Origin: Anaeramoeba ignava
Taxonomy: Eukaryota; Metamonada; Anaeramoebidae
Direction of reading: 5' to 3'
Length of the DNA stretch: 64,000 bases
Assembly: GCA_028826165.1 (NCBI GenBank)
Contig: JAPDFW010000065.1
Location: 62,001-126,000 of the forward strand
Below, piece after piece: positions 9,162-20,919 of this stretch. Each line of letters starts with the position of its first letter. Position 1 is the stretch's first letter. A model generated the notes under the pieces. That model saw nothing but the letters and a program-made list of their open reading frames with translations. It did no database searches and was not told the origin of the DNA. Both the position numbers and the translations under genes were made by a program.

Positions 9162-12100
9162 ATGAACCTTTATCATTTAACAATACATCCACCAACAGCA
9201 ATTACACATTGTATTTGTGGATGTTTTCGTTCTTTTCAAAACACAGAGCTTTTAGTTTCACATGGAAATGTTTTAGAATTATTATTTATTGAAGAAAAAA
9301 AATTACAAACTTTAATCACAATGAATATTTTTGGTTCAATTCGTTCTTTATCAAAAATAACTGCTCCTTCTTTTAATAAGGATCTTATTGCTGTACTTAC
9401 TGATAGTGGAACTTTTTCTATTTTAGAATATGTTTATGAAGACAAACAATTTAAATCTATTTTTAAAGAAAATAAATGGATACTTGATAATCCAAGATTT
9501 ATTCCCTCTCATTTTTTGGCAATAAATTCATTGGGAACAAATGCAGTTATTGGTACAAATTTAAAATTCAAGATGAAAATTAAATTTACAATTCAATTAA
9601 AAATTCAATTCAAAATTTAAAATCAAATTCAAAATTCAAAATTCAAAATTAAATTCAATATTATATTCAAAATTCAAAATTAAATTCAAAATTCAATTCA
9701 AAATTAAATTCAAAATTAAATTCAATTCAAAATTTAAAATCAAATTTAAAATTCAAAATTCAAAATTTTAAATTTAAAATTCAATTCAAAATTCAATTCA
9801 ATATTAAATTCAAAATTAAATTCAAAATTAAATTCAAAATTAAATTTAAAATTCAATTCAAATTCAAAATTAAATTCAAAATTCAAAATTAAATTCAAAA
9901 TTAAACTCAAAATTAAATTTAAAATTAAATTCAAAATTAAATTCAAAATTCAATTCAAAATTAAATTCAAAATTAAATTCAAAATTATATTCAAAATTAA
10001 ATTCAAAATTAAATTTAAAATTAAAAATTAAATTCAAAATTCAATTCAAAATTCAATTCAAAATTCAAAATTAAATTCAAAATTAAATTCAAAATTAAAT
10101 TCAAAATTCAAAATTATATTCAAAATTAAATTCAAAATTAAATTTAAAATTAAAAATTAAATTCAAAATTAAATTCAAAATTAAATTCAAAATTATATTC
10201 AAAATTTAAAATCAAATTTAAAATTCAAAATTAAATTCAATTCAAAATTTAAAATCAAATTTAAAATTCAAAATTAAATTCAAAATTAAATTCAATATTA
10301 AATTCAAAATTAAATTCAAAATTAAATTCAAAATTAAATTCAAAATTAAATTCAAAATTAAATTCAAAATTAAATTAAATATTAAATTCAAAATTCAAAA
10401 TCAAATTCAAAATTCAAAATCAAAATTCAAAATTAAATTCAAAATTAAATTCAAAATTAAATTCAAAATTAAATTCAAAATTCAAAATTCAATTCAATAT
10501 TAAATTCAAAATTAAATTTAAAATTAAATTCAAAATTAAATTCAAAATTAAATTCAAAATTCAAAATCAATATTAAATTCAAAATTAAATTTAAAATTAA
10601 ATTAAAAATTAAATTAAAAATTAAATTCAAAATTAAATTCAAAATTCAAAATCAATATTAAATTCAAAATTAAATTTAAAATTAAATTCAAAATTAAATT
10701 CAAAATTAAATTCAAAATTAAAATCAAATTCAATATTAAATTCAAAATTAAATTTAAAATTAAATTAAAAATTAAATTCAAAATTAAATTCAAAATTAAA
10801 TTTAAAATTAAATTTAAAATTAAATTTAAAATTAAATTCAAAATTAAATTCAAAAATTTAAAATCAAATTCAAAATTAAATTCAATATTAAATTCAAAAT
10901 TAAATTCAATATTAAATTCAAAATTAAATTCAAAATTAAATTCAAAATTAAATTCAAAATTAAATTTAATATTAAATTCAAAATTAAATTTAAAATTCAA
11001 AATTAAATTCAAAATTAAATTCAAAATTCAAAATTAAATTCAAAATTAAATTCAAAATTAAATTCAAAATTAAATTCAAAATCAAATTCAAAATTAAATT
11101 CAAAATTAAATTCAAAATTAAATTCAATTCAAAATTCAATTCAAAATTAAATTCAAAATTAAATTCAAAATTAAATTCAAAATCAAATTCAAAATTAAAT
11201 TCAAAATTAAATTTAAAATTCAAAATTAAATTCAAAATTAAATTCAAAATTAAATTCAAAATTAAATTCAAAATTAAATTCAAAATTAAATTCAAAATTA
11301 AATTCAAAATTCAATTCAAAATTAAATTTAAAATTAAATTCAAAATTAAATTCAAAATTAAATTTAAAATTCAACTCAAAATTAAATTCAAAATCAAATT
11401 CAAAATTAAATTCAAAATTTTAAATTCAATTCAATATTAAATTCAAAATCAAATTTAAAATTCAAAATTAAATTCAAAATTCCAAATTCAAAATTAAATT
11501 CAAAATTAAATTCAAAATTAAATTAAATTCAAAATCAATTCAAAATTAAATTCAAAATTAAATTCAAAATTCAATTCAAAATTAAATTCAAAATTAAATT
11601 CAAAATTAAATTCAAAATTAAATTTAAAAATTAAATTCAAAATTAAATTCAAAATTAAATTCAAAATTCAAAATTAAATTCAAAATTAAATTCAAAATTA
11701 AATTCAAAATTAAATTCAAAATTAAATTCAAAATTAAATTCAAAATTAAATTCAAAATTTAAAAAAATTCAAAATTAAATTCAAAATTAAATTCAAAAAT
11801 TAAATTCAAAATTAAATTCAAAATTAAATTCAAAATTAAATTCAAAATTAAATTCAAAAATCAAAATTAAATTCAAAAATTAAAATTAAATTCAAAATTA
11901 AATTCAAAATTAAATTCAAAATTAAATTAAAAATTAAATTCAAAATTAAATTAAAAATTAAATTCAAAATTCAAAATTAAAAATTAAATTCAAAATTCAA
12001 AATTCAAAATTAAATTAGGTGCTGTTCAAAAAAATATTGTTTTATATTCTTTAGAACAAAAACAAAAACAAATTTCTGTCTCAAAATCACAACAACAAGA

Positions 12101-15100
12101 AACAGATAATATCTTAATTTCAATTTGTTATTCAGGATTTAATTCTGAAAATGGTGGATTTGCTTTTTTATCAATGGACATTTCACCAAACAATGAAAAA
12201 GAATTTAAAAAAGTAAATAAAAAAATAAACTTTAATATAATTATTGAAAAATAAAATAAACTTTAATATTTTTTACTGTTTAAAGAATTTGAATTTCTTT
12301 ACAGTAAATCAACAAAATAATTCTTTAGAAACAATTTGGACTTCTCCTGTAAAAGAATCAGCAAATATGTTAATTCCAAGTAATTAAATTCAATTTCAAA
12401 AATTAAAATTAAAATTAAAATTAAAATTAAAATTAAATCAAAATATTGATTATTATATATATTAATTAAACAAAAACAAAAGTTCCTTGTGAAGGTGTTA
12501 TTGTTTGTTGTGGAAATGATCTGGTTTATAAATCAAAAAATCGAGAAATTTCTTGCAAAATACCTTCTAGAATTAAAATACCATTTTCAATTTCAAAAGA
12601 AACAGATTTATTAAAAAAAAATAATGATAATAGTATGGAAGTCGAAAATACCAATCTTGGAAATATAATCAATCAAAATACAAATGAAAATCAATCCATG
12701 GTTATTGCACATTCCATATTGAATTATGGGAAGAATAAATGGTTTATTGTTATTCAAACAGATTCGGGAGATTTATTTCGTGTTGATTTTATTTGGAAAG
12801 ATCAAAAAATTGTGGATTTTTCAATCAAATATTTTGACACAGTGAACATTTCAAATGGAATTGTTGGAATTGATAACAAATATTTATTTGTAGCTTCTGA
12901 TTCCGGAAATCATATACTTTATGAACTTGATGAAAATTTTGTCGAAAACTTTAAAATTAATAAAGATGAAGAGAAAGAGAAAGAGAAAGAATATCAAATT
13001 CAAGATTTAAAAAATCTCAAGATTGCTGATGAAATTGTCAATATCGCACCTTTAATACAATGTAAATTTGAAGATTATACACAAGAAAACCCATCTCAAC
13101 TTTACTGTATTACAGGAAGAGGAAGCAATTCAGCAATCCGCTTTATTACTCATAAAATATCTGCTTCTTGTATTGAAGAGGTTACTCTTGAATCGAATCC
13201 AACAGGAATTTGGAGTTTTAAAACAAATTACAATTCAAAATATCATGATGTTGTTTTCATTTCTTTCGAGAAATTTTCAAGAGTTTTCACAATCGGTGAT
13301 TCTCTTCAAATTGATTCAGAAACACGATTCTTGACAGACACACCAACTATCTCAATTGGAATAATGGAAGACAATTCAATTTTGCAAATTACTCCTTCTG
13401 GTTATATTCATTATCTTGAGAATGGAGAAGAAGAGAAGTGGGCAACACCTTCAAAACAAATTGTTGAGAAATGCAGTCAAAACGAGTATGGAGCCGTTGT
13501 TTATTTAAGCGGAGGTTATTTGATATATTTTGGTTTAAAGGATAAAAAACTTACTATTGTTGATCGAGTTAATCTTTCTCAAGAAATTTCTTGTATTTCT
13601 TTGATGTCAGGAACAAAAAAAAAGGATTATAAAGAACTTCTTGTATTTTTTCATAACAAACTTAAAAAAATTAAATTAATATTAATATATTAATATATTA
13701 AATTTAAATTAATAAGGTCATTGGAAATATTGATAGTACAATACAAATTTTTTCATTAAATCCATTCCAAGAACTTGAAAAATTCAAATTATCAGCTGGT
13801 CCAGAAAGTGCTGTTTTAACAATGATGAAAATTTCACGAAATACACAACGCCAAAACATTAAAAAAGAAACATTTTTACATATAGGATTAAAAAACGGAT
13901 CAATTGTCCGATTTCTTGTGAATAAACAAACAGGGAAACTAACAGAAAAAAGAACCAAAGTTTTAGATGCAGAACATCCAGTCAAGGTATCTCGCGTCCA
14001 AATTGTCGGAAAAAATGCGATTCTTGCAATTTCACAAAGAACTTGGCTATGCTACAATTATCGCGAAAAATATTTTGAAGCGCCGTTAATGAAAACACAT
14101 ACAGATTATGGCGCGCCTTTTTCCTCAGAAAAATGCAATGAAGGATTTGTATTGACAACAGAAATGAAGCTCGGGATCATCAAACCCGAGAAATATGGGA
14201 ATGTATTCGATCAAACAGTGTATCCTCTTATGGATACACCACGAAAATTTCTTTTCCATCCAACAAACAAATATATTTTTGTTATTGAAAATGATCGTAA
14301 CACACTTCCTCAAAAAATGAGAGAAGAAATATTTGCAAAACAATTTCAAGAAGATGTTAATATCCTCAATTCGTATAAAATTGATATGCAAAACAACTCG
14401 AATATAGATAATTTACAAGAGCTTCAAATGACTGGCGACTTAAATACTTTGTCGCACAATAAAAACTATATCCAGCAACTAGAAGGCAAAATATCTCGGA
14501 TTAAACGTGCATATTTTAGGGAAACAAATCCAGGAAAAGATATGTGGAGCTCATCCATTAGTTTATTTGATACAACAACAGAATCGATTTCTGCAAAACA
14601 ACCCCTTGAAAACAACGAGGTTGCATTGAGTATTTGCTTGATTCATTCTGATATTGATGGCAGCACTTATCTTCTTGTTGGAACTGCAACTGATTTCGAA
14701 ACTACACCTCGCAGTTTTTCACAGGCTTTTATTCATATTTATCAATTTCATGAAGAGAATGAGAGTCTAGATGAAAATCCAAATGAAATTGAAATGGAAA
14801 ATACAAGTGAAAATTTTTTGAATGAAAGTTTGAATGAAAGTTTGAATGAAAATTTGAATGAAAATTTGAATGAAAATCTAAACGAAAATTTGAATCCAAA
14901 TCAAATTCACATTCAAAATCAAAATTTAAATTTAAATCTAAATTTAAATCCAATTCAAAATCATCAATTTTTCACATTTATCAACAAGATCCAAGTTGAA
15001 GATATTCCTTACGCAATGACTCCATTTGAAAAATTTGTTCTTATTGGAGTTGGAAGACTTTTACGAATCTACGAATTAGCAAACGGGAGCTTGATTCGAA

Positions 15101-15822
15101 GATGTGAGAATCGAAGCTTCCCGAATTTTATAACATCACTTTCAACAAGTTCCGATTTCATTTATATTGGAGACATTATTAAGGGGGTATATATTGCAAG
15201 ATACAATTACGATCGCAATTCGATTGACATATTTTCAACGGAAAACACACCGCGACATATCACAACAGTGTCTCCGTTGAGCATTGATACAATTATTGGC
15301 GGCGACCGTTTCGGGACTATTTTTGTATCAAGAATTCCCGGTGATTTGATCATTCAGAATCAAGAAGACGAGCAGCATCCACATTTATTCCAACCAAACG
15401 CATGGAAAGACCCAACAAACCAACTGGATATTATTGCTCAATTCAACACAAATGAGATGATTACTCAAATTGAAAAGACAAAATTCGGTCCCGAAAATAG
15501 TATTGTTTATGTGACAATTATGGGAACTTTTGGATCGTTAATTCCGTTTTTAAATTCTTCTGATTTCCAGCTTTTTTCTTCTCTCGAAATTCTCCTTAGA
15601 GATTATTTTCCCCTTTGTGGCAATGACCATCTTAGATTCCGTTCTTTTTATTATCCTGCTAAATCTGTTGTTGATGGTGATTTGTGCCAAATGTTTTCTC
15701 TTCTTGATACTAAAACCCAAGAATCTCTTGTTAATTCTATTAATCAATTCCTTAAAAATACTAGTTATAGTGTTTTTGATGTTTTGGAAAAATTGGATGT
15801 TTTACGTGTTAGAATTCTTTAA
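9162..15822 (+). CDS. SF3B3: Splicing factor 3B subunit 3 (SF3b130/Rse1)
   Basis: Five exons: 9162-9552, 12019-12212, 12286-12379, 12483-13642 and 13717-15822. Phases agree and give 1314 aa, against about 1217 in human. The protein follows SF3B3 along its whole length: MNLYHLT at the start, FGSIRSL, CGRG/TGRG, TPTISIGIMEDNS, SRTWLCYNY-like SQRTWLCYNY, VLIGVGRLLRIYELANG, GGDRFGTIFVSRIPGD, and CGNDHLRFRSFYYPAKSVVDGDLC near the end. It is a triple beta-propeller scaffold of the U2 snRNP SF3b complex, which helps recognise the branch site in the nucleus. A low-complexity Asn/Glu/Leu insertion (about nt 14755-14960) accounts for part of the extra length. Intron 1 is 2466 bp of satellite; introns 2-4 are 73-103 bp. 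A sixth possible acceptor (CAG at 12304) was rejected because it gives an in-frame stop. Confidence 0.97.
9580..12017 (+). repeat. TTAAATTCAAAA satellite filling SF3B3 intron 1
   Basis: About 2.4 kb of nearly pure 12-mer TTAAATTCAAAA and its variants (ATTCAATTC, AATCAAATT, ATTTAAAATT). I see no G on the sense strand until the acceptor TTAG at 12015-12018. All open frames in it are repeat artefacts. Confidence 0.97.
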
Positions 15823-15929
15823 ACGCGACCAAATCAAAAACAAAAACGAATTTAAAATTCAAATTCAATTTAAAATTCAATTTAAAAATTCAATTAAAAA
15901 TTAAAAACAATTTATCCAAAAAAAAAACG

Positions 15930-15983
15930 TTTTTCATTTTTCATTTTTCATTTTTTTCATTTTTTTTCATTTTTTTTCATTTT
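15930..15983 (+). promoter_or_regulatory. TTTTTCATTTTT cluster upstream of the SNARE gene
   Basis: Six or more iterations of (T)nCAT(T)n lie 25-80 bp before ATG 16009. This is the clearest example of an element seen before most starts in the window. Function is inferred from position only. Confidence 0.5.
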
Positions 15984-16008
15984 AAAAACAAATTTTAACT
16001 TTTAAATT

Positions 16009-18979
16009 ATGAATGATCCTTATTTTTTAATTAAAGCGTAATTGATTAATCAAATTAAAACAAAACAAAACAAAACAAATTATTTAAACAAATTATTTAA
16101 TCAAAACAAAACAAAATATTTAATCAAAACAAAACAAAATAAATCAAAACAAAACAAAACAAAACAAAACAAAACAAAACAAAACAAAACAAAACAAAAC
16201 AAAACAAAATATTTAATCAAATTAAATTAAATTAAAATTAAATTCAAACAAAACAACAAACAAAACAAAATATTCAATTAAATTTAATTAAACACAAAAC
16301 AAAACAAAACATTTAATTAAATCAAATCAAATTATTTAATCAAATTAAATTAAATTAAATTAAATTAAACACAAAACAAAACAAAACAAAATATTTAATC
16401 AAATTAAATTAAAACAAAACAAAACAAAACAAAACAAAACAAAATAAATTAAAACAAAATATTTAATCAAAATAAATTAAAACAAAACAAATTAAAACAA
16501 AACAAAACAAATTATTTAATTAAATTAAATCAAAACAAAACAAAATATTTAATTAAATTAAATTAAAATTAAATTAAATTAAATTCAAATAGAGAAGCAG
16601 AACAACTTTATCCAAATATTGAAGCTTTATTTGATAGATGGCAACAATTAGTTAAAACATCAAATACAACAACAAATGATGAATTTGAATGGACTTCAAA
16701 TGAATTAAATAAATCAATTAGAAGTTATGAATGGTATTTACAAGAATTAGAAGATACAATTAAAATAATATCAACTAATCCAGAAAAATATAAAATTAAC
16801 GATACAGAATTAGAAACAAGAAAAGGTGTATGAACTCAAAATGTCTTAATTTATCTTTTTAATTAGATTTATATTTATATTTATATTTATATTTATATTT
16901 ATATTTATATTTATATTTATATTTATATTTATATTTATATTTATATTTATATTTATATTTATATTTATATTTATATTTATAATTATATTTATAATTATAT
17001 TTATATTTATATTTATATTTATATTTATATTTATATTTATATTTATATTTATATTTATATTTATATTTATATTTATATTTATATTTATATTTATATTTAT
17101 ATTTATATTTATATTTATATTTATATTTATATTTTTATATTTTATATTTATTTTTTTATTTTATATTTTATATTTATATTTATATTTTTATTTTATTTAT
17201 ATTTAGTTTATTTATATTTATATTTTATATTTATATTTATTTTTATATTTTATATATTTTTATTTTTTTTTTTTTTTATTTTATTTTTATTTTATATTTT
17301 ATATTTATATTTATATTTATATTTATTTTTATATTTATATTTATATTTATATTTATATTTATATTTATATTTATATTTATATTTATATTTATATTTTATA
17401 TTTATATTTATATTTATGAATTATATTTATATTTATATTTATATTTATATTTATATTTATATTTATATTTATATTTATATTTATATTTATATTTATATTT
17501 ATATTTATATTTATATTTATATTTATATTTATATTTATATTTATATTTATATTTATATTTATATTTATATTTATATTTATATTTATATTTATATTTATAT
17601 TTATATTTATATTTATATTTATATTTAGATTTATATTTATATTTATATTTATATTTATATTTATATTTATATTTATATTTATATTTATATTTATATTTAT
17701 ATTTATATTTATATTTATATTGATATTTATTTATTTAAATTAATTTAATATCTTCTTAAAATTTAATTTATATAATAGTTTGTATCTTCAGGAAAAGAAA
17801 AAATTCAACAAATTACTGATAATATGCAATCTAATATTTTTCAAGATAAAATTAAAAAAGATCGTGAAGAAGTTCGTTTTATTCTTTTTAAAAAATTTTC
17901 CTTCCTTTTTTAAAGCAATCCTTTATTTTTAAAATTTTTCTATTTTAGAGTTTAATTCCAACAAAAAATTCAATCAAACAATCTAAATATAGTAAATTAG
18001 AAGAAGCATTAGAACAAGAAAATGAAGATTTTATTGAAAATCAACATCAAGAACAACAAGTTAATTTTTAAAATTAATATTAATATCAAAATTAAAATTA
18101 AAATTAAAATTAAAATTAAAATCAAAATTAATATTAAAATTAAAATTAAAATTAAAATTAAAATTGATATTAAAATTAAAATTAAAATTAAAATTAAAAT
18201 TAAAATTAAAATTAAAATTAAAATTAAAATTAATATTAAAATCAAAATTAAAATTAAAATTAAAATTAAAATTAAAATTAAAATTAAAATTAAAATTAAT
18301 ATTAAAATTAAAATTAATATTAATATTAAAATTAAAATTAATATTAAAATTAATATAAAAATTAAAATTAAAATTAAAATTAAAATTAAAATTAAAATTA
18401 AAATCAAAATTAAAATTAAAATTAAAATTAAAATTAAAATTAAAATTAAAATTAAAATTAAAATTAAAATTAAAATCAAAATTAATATTAAAATTAATAT
18501 TAATATTTAAAATTAAAATTAAAATTAAAATTAAAATTAAAATTAATATTAAAATTAAAATTAAAATTAAAATTAAAATTAAAATTAAAATTAAAATTAA
18601 AATCAATTAAAATTAAAAACTAAAAAGAAAATTATGAAAGAACAAGATGGAAAATTAGATAGTTTATCAGGAACTGTTAGAAGAATTGGAGAAATTGGTG
18701 TAACAATTAATGATGAACTTGATGACCAAATGAAAATTATTGATGAATTTGAAACTGAAGTTGATCAAACTGATAGTAAAATTAAAAGTGCAATTAAAAA
18801 AATTGAAGTTTTATTAAAACAAAAAGGTAAAAAAATTCCAAAAAAAAAAGTGGATTTTTTATTTAAAATATAAAAAATTTTTTTAATTTAAAATAAAATT
18901 AAAAGATTCTGGAAAGATGTGTGTGATTTGCTGCTTAATGATTGTTTTAATCATTTTGATAGTTTTTATTTTCAAATGA
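16009..18979 (+). CDS. STX6: Syntaxin-6/10 type Qc-SNARE
   Basis: Six exons: 16009-16037, 16593-16827, 17779-17871, 17949-18059, 18628-18826 and 18906-18979. All phases agree, giving 246 aa (human STX6 is 255). The protein starts MNDPYFLIKAEAEQLYPN, matching the family's MEDPFFVVKGEV. It has the syntaxin-6 N-terminal helical bundle (NELNKSIRSYEWYLQELEDT), then a Qc SNARE helix (GKLDSLSGTVRRIGEIG, ending IKSAIKKIEVLLKQK). A hydrophobic tail anchor (MCVICCLMIVLIILIVFIFK) comes just before TGA. Family role: trans-Golgi/endosome membrane fusion in a four-helix SNARE complex. Introns 1, 2 and 4 are satellites with three different units; introns 3 and 5 are 77 and 79 bp. Coding sequence is 741 nt in a 2971-nt gene. 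Confidence 0.95.
16040..16590 (+). repeat. AAACA/AAATT repeat, SNARE intron 1
   Basis: CAAAA pentamers (longest run about 16148-16208) are mixed with TTAAATTAAATCAAA. The array fills the 555-bp intron 16038-16592, with almost no G on the sense strand. Confidence 0.93.
16865..17735 (+). repeat. TTTATA hexamer array, SNARE intron 2
   Basis: Long uninterrupted (ATATTT)n runs, e.g. 16869-16980 and 17419-17626, fill the intron 16828-17778. A few stray interruptions occur, including one TTTAGTTTA near 17203. Confidence 0.96.
18080..18605 (+). repeat. AAATTA hexamer array, SNARE intron 4
   Basis: (AAATTA)n with occasional ATTAATATT and AAATCAAAATT variants fills the intron 18060-18627. It produces long spurious KIKI/LKLK/ILIL frames. 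Confidence 0.96.
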
Positions 18980-19223
18980 AGTTAAATTTCTTTTTAAATT
19001 CCTTTTTAAATTTCTTTTTCTTTTTTAAATTTCTTTTGATTCAAATACAAAATAAAAATTAATTAAATAAAAAATAAAAAAGAACAACAAAGAAAAAAAT
19101 TTTTTTTTATTTTTTATCCCTTTTTGCTTTCCTCGTTTCAATTATTTTCATTTTTTCAATCGTTTCAATTTAAATTTTCATTTTTTTTTTTCCTTCAAAT
19201 TTTTTAAAAATAAATAAAATTTG

Positions 19224-20642
19224 ATGAAAATTAAGAACATTTTAATAATTCAAATAACAATAATTTTGCTTCTAAAACAAACAGAAAGTTACAGTTGGCT
19301 CCAAAAACAAAGAATAACAAGCAATCCAATTCAAAACGGAAATAGATTTGGATTTGTAGTAAGTACTTACAACAACGAAGCAATAATAAGCGCACCAAGA
19401 AATAACGATTCAAGAGGAGCAGTATTTTTGTATACAAAAGATGCAGGAAACAATTGGAACCAAACAGGGATCATAACGAACGACATTTATCCTGAAGAAA
19501 TTGGAAGAAGTCTTTGCATGTCTGAAGATTGGATCTTTTTGGGGGCACCTTATTCAGATGATTATGTTGGAGTGGTATATGTTTATCAAAACGTTAGCGG
19601 AATTTGGACACCTTTCCAAAACTTGTCTGAACAAGATGGTGAATATGGAGATCAATTTGGATACTCTGTTGCTGTTGGTGGGAATTATCTTGCTGTCGGC
19701 GCAAAGGAAGATGATCAGGCTGCAGGATTAGCTTATATTTTTACTTTTACCGGTACAAAGTGGAACATGTCAAAAAAACTTATTCCACCTGATTATGCCC
19801 CCGGTAATTATTTTGGAGTTGCTGTTGCTGCTAGTCAGAACGGTTGGGTCTTTATCGCCTCAAATTGCACTGATAGTTGCAAAGGAGCTGTTTATGCTTA
19901 TAAAGAAGTTGATGGTGATTGGAATTATACCCAGAAAATAACCGCAAGTGATGCTCAATCTAATGATTTGTTTGGATCTTCTCTTGCTGTTGATGGAGAT
20001 AATTTACTTATTGGTGCTTATGGAAGATCTTCTAAAACAGGAATTGTTTTCCATTATGTTCTTCAGGATGATTTGTGGATTCAATCCCAGAAAATTGTTG
20101 CTGATGATGCTGCTGTTGGTGATAGATTCGGTAAGGCTGTCTCAATCCAAGGCGCTCTTGCTTTTATTGGTGCTTATGGTTACAATAATTCTGCTGGTGC
20201 TGCTTATTATTTTGTTTTGGAAAATGGAACTTGGAATCAACAGCAAATTTTGACAGCTAGTAATCCAACACCAAATGTTTATTTCGGTTATTCTTCTTCC
20301 ATATTTGCTCCTTGGGTTTTTGTTGGTGCTTTTGCTGGTGATCAAGTTTATAGTTTCTATTATAATGGTCCTATTCCTCCTTCACCTTCTCCTTATCCTT
20401 CTCCTTCACCTTCACCTTCACCTTCTCCTTCTTCTTCTCCTTCTCCTTCTCCTTCTCCTACTACAAATTCTGTTAAATCTTCTAATTTAACCGTTATTCT
20501 TGTTTCTGTTTTTATTCCTCTTGGTGTTATTGGTCTTGTTCTTTTTGCTATTTTAGCTAAAAGAAGACAAAAGAAAAAATTGGCAAAAATTCGACAAGAA
20601 ATTTTTCAAGAAAATTCTGCCAATCCATTAGGAGATAATTAA
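19224..20642 (+). CDS. FG-GAP repeat cell-surface protein, type I membrane
   Basis: Single exon, 472 aa, ATG 19224. A signal peptide is visible (MKIKNILIIQITIILLLKQ, then TES). Seven FG-GAP-like blades follow, each pairing an xxFGxxV turn with a GAxxx strand: NRFGFVV, IGRSLCM, DQFGYSV, NYFGVAV, DLFGSSL, DRFGKAV, VYFGYSS. That is the count expected for one complete seven-bladed propeller. Next come a Pro/Ser stalk (PSPSPYPSPSPSPSPS), one transmembrane helix (LTVILVSVFIPLGVIGLVLF) and a basic cytoplasmic tail (KRRQKKK). Integrin alpha heads and many protist surface proteins use this fold; adhesion or recognition is inferred. N-glycosylation sequons (e.g. NVSG, NLSE, NMSK) are frequent. GC content and codon use are higher than in neighbouring genes. 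Confidence 0.9.
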   Translation: MKIKNILIIQITIILLLKQTESYSWLQKQRITSNPIQNGNRFGFVVSTYNNEAIISAPRNNDSRGAVFLYTKDAGNNWNQTGIITNDIYPEEIGRSLCMSEDWIFLGAPYSDDYVGVVYVYQNVSGIWTPFQNLSEQDGEYGDQFGYSVAVGGNYLAVGAKEDDQAAGLAYIFTFTGTKWNMSKKLIPPDYAPGNYFGVAVAASQNGWVFIASNCTDSCKGAVYAYKEVDGDWNYTQKITASDAQSNDLFGSSLAVDGDNLLIGAYGRSSKTGIVFHYVLQDDLWIQSQKIVADDAAVGDRFGKAVSIQGALAFIGAYGYNNSAGAAYYFVLENGTWNQQQILTASNPTPNVYFGYSSSIFAPWVFVGAFAGDQVYSFYYNGPIPPSPSPYPSPSPSPSPSPSSSPSPSPSPTTNSVKSSNLTVILVSVFIPLGVIGLVLFAILAKRRQKKKLAKIRQEIFQENSANPLGDN

Positions 20643-20919
20643 AAAAACTCAAAGAAAGTCTATGCTTTTTGATGTTCCCTTTTTTTTTTTTTCTTTTTCT
20701 TCTTCTTCTTCTTCTATAGTATTTGAAACTTTTGGTTTAAAGAGAAGAATAAAATCTCAATTCAAATTCAAAATCAATTTTAAATTCAAATTCAATTTTA
20801 AAATCAATTTTAAATTCAAATTCAATTTTAAATTCAAAATCAATTTTGATTTTTTCATTTTAATTCTCATCTTTATTAAGAAGGAAAAAATGAAAAGAAA
20901 CAAAAAAAATCAATAATAC
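20643..20919. repeat. Convergent 3' spacer with AATTTTAAATTCAAATTC repeat
   Basis: A 277-bp spacer between convergent genes. Positions 20759-20850 repeat TTCAAATTCAATTTTAAA. No gene seen. Confidence 0.7.

Noticed and set aside
9746-11307. Minus-strand frames NLILNLILNL inside SF3B3
   Set aside because: Products of the TTAAATTCAAAA array; no start context, composition is pure repeat.
12286-12304. CAG at 12302-12304 as acceptor of SF3B3 exon 3
   Set aside because: It would put TAA in frame immediately; AAAG ending at 12285 keeps phase and yields NLNFFTVNQQ, which matches SF3B3.
17416-18606. Long open frames of YIYI, KIKI, ILIL, LKLK and NFNF repeats
   Set aside because: They are translations of hexamer satellites inside SNARE introns 2 and 4, open only because the unit lacks stops; the surrounding SNARE exons prove they are intronic.
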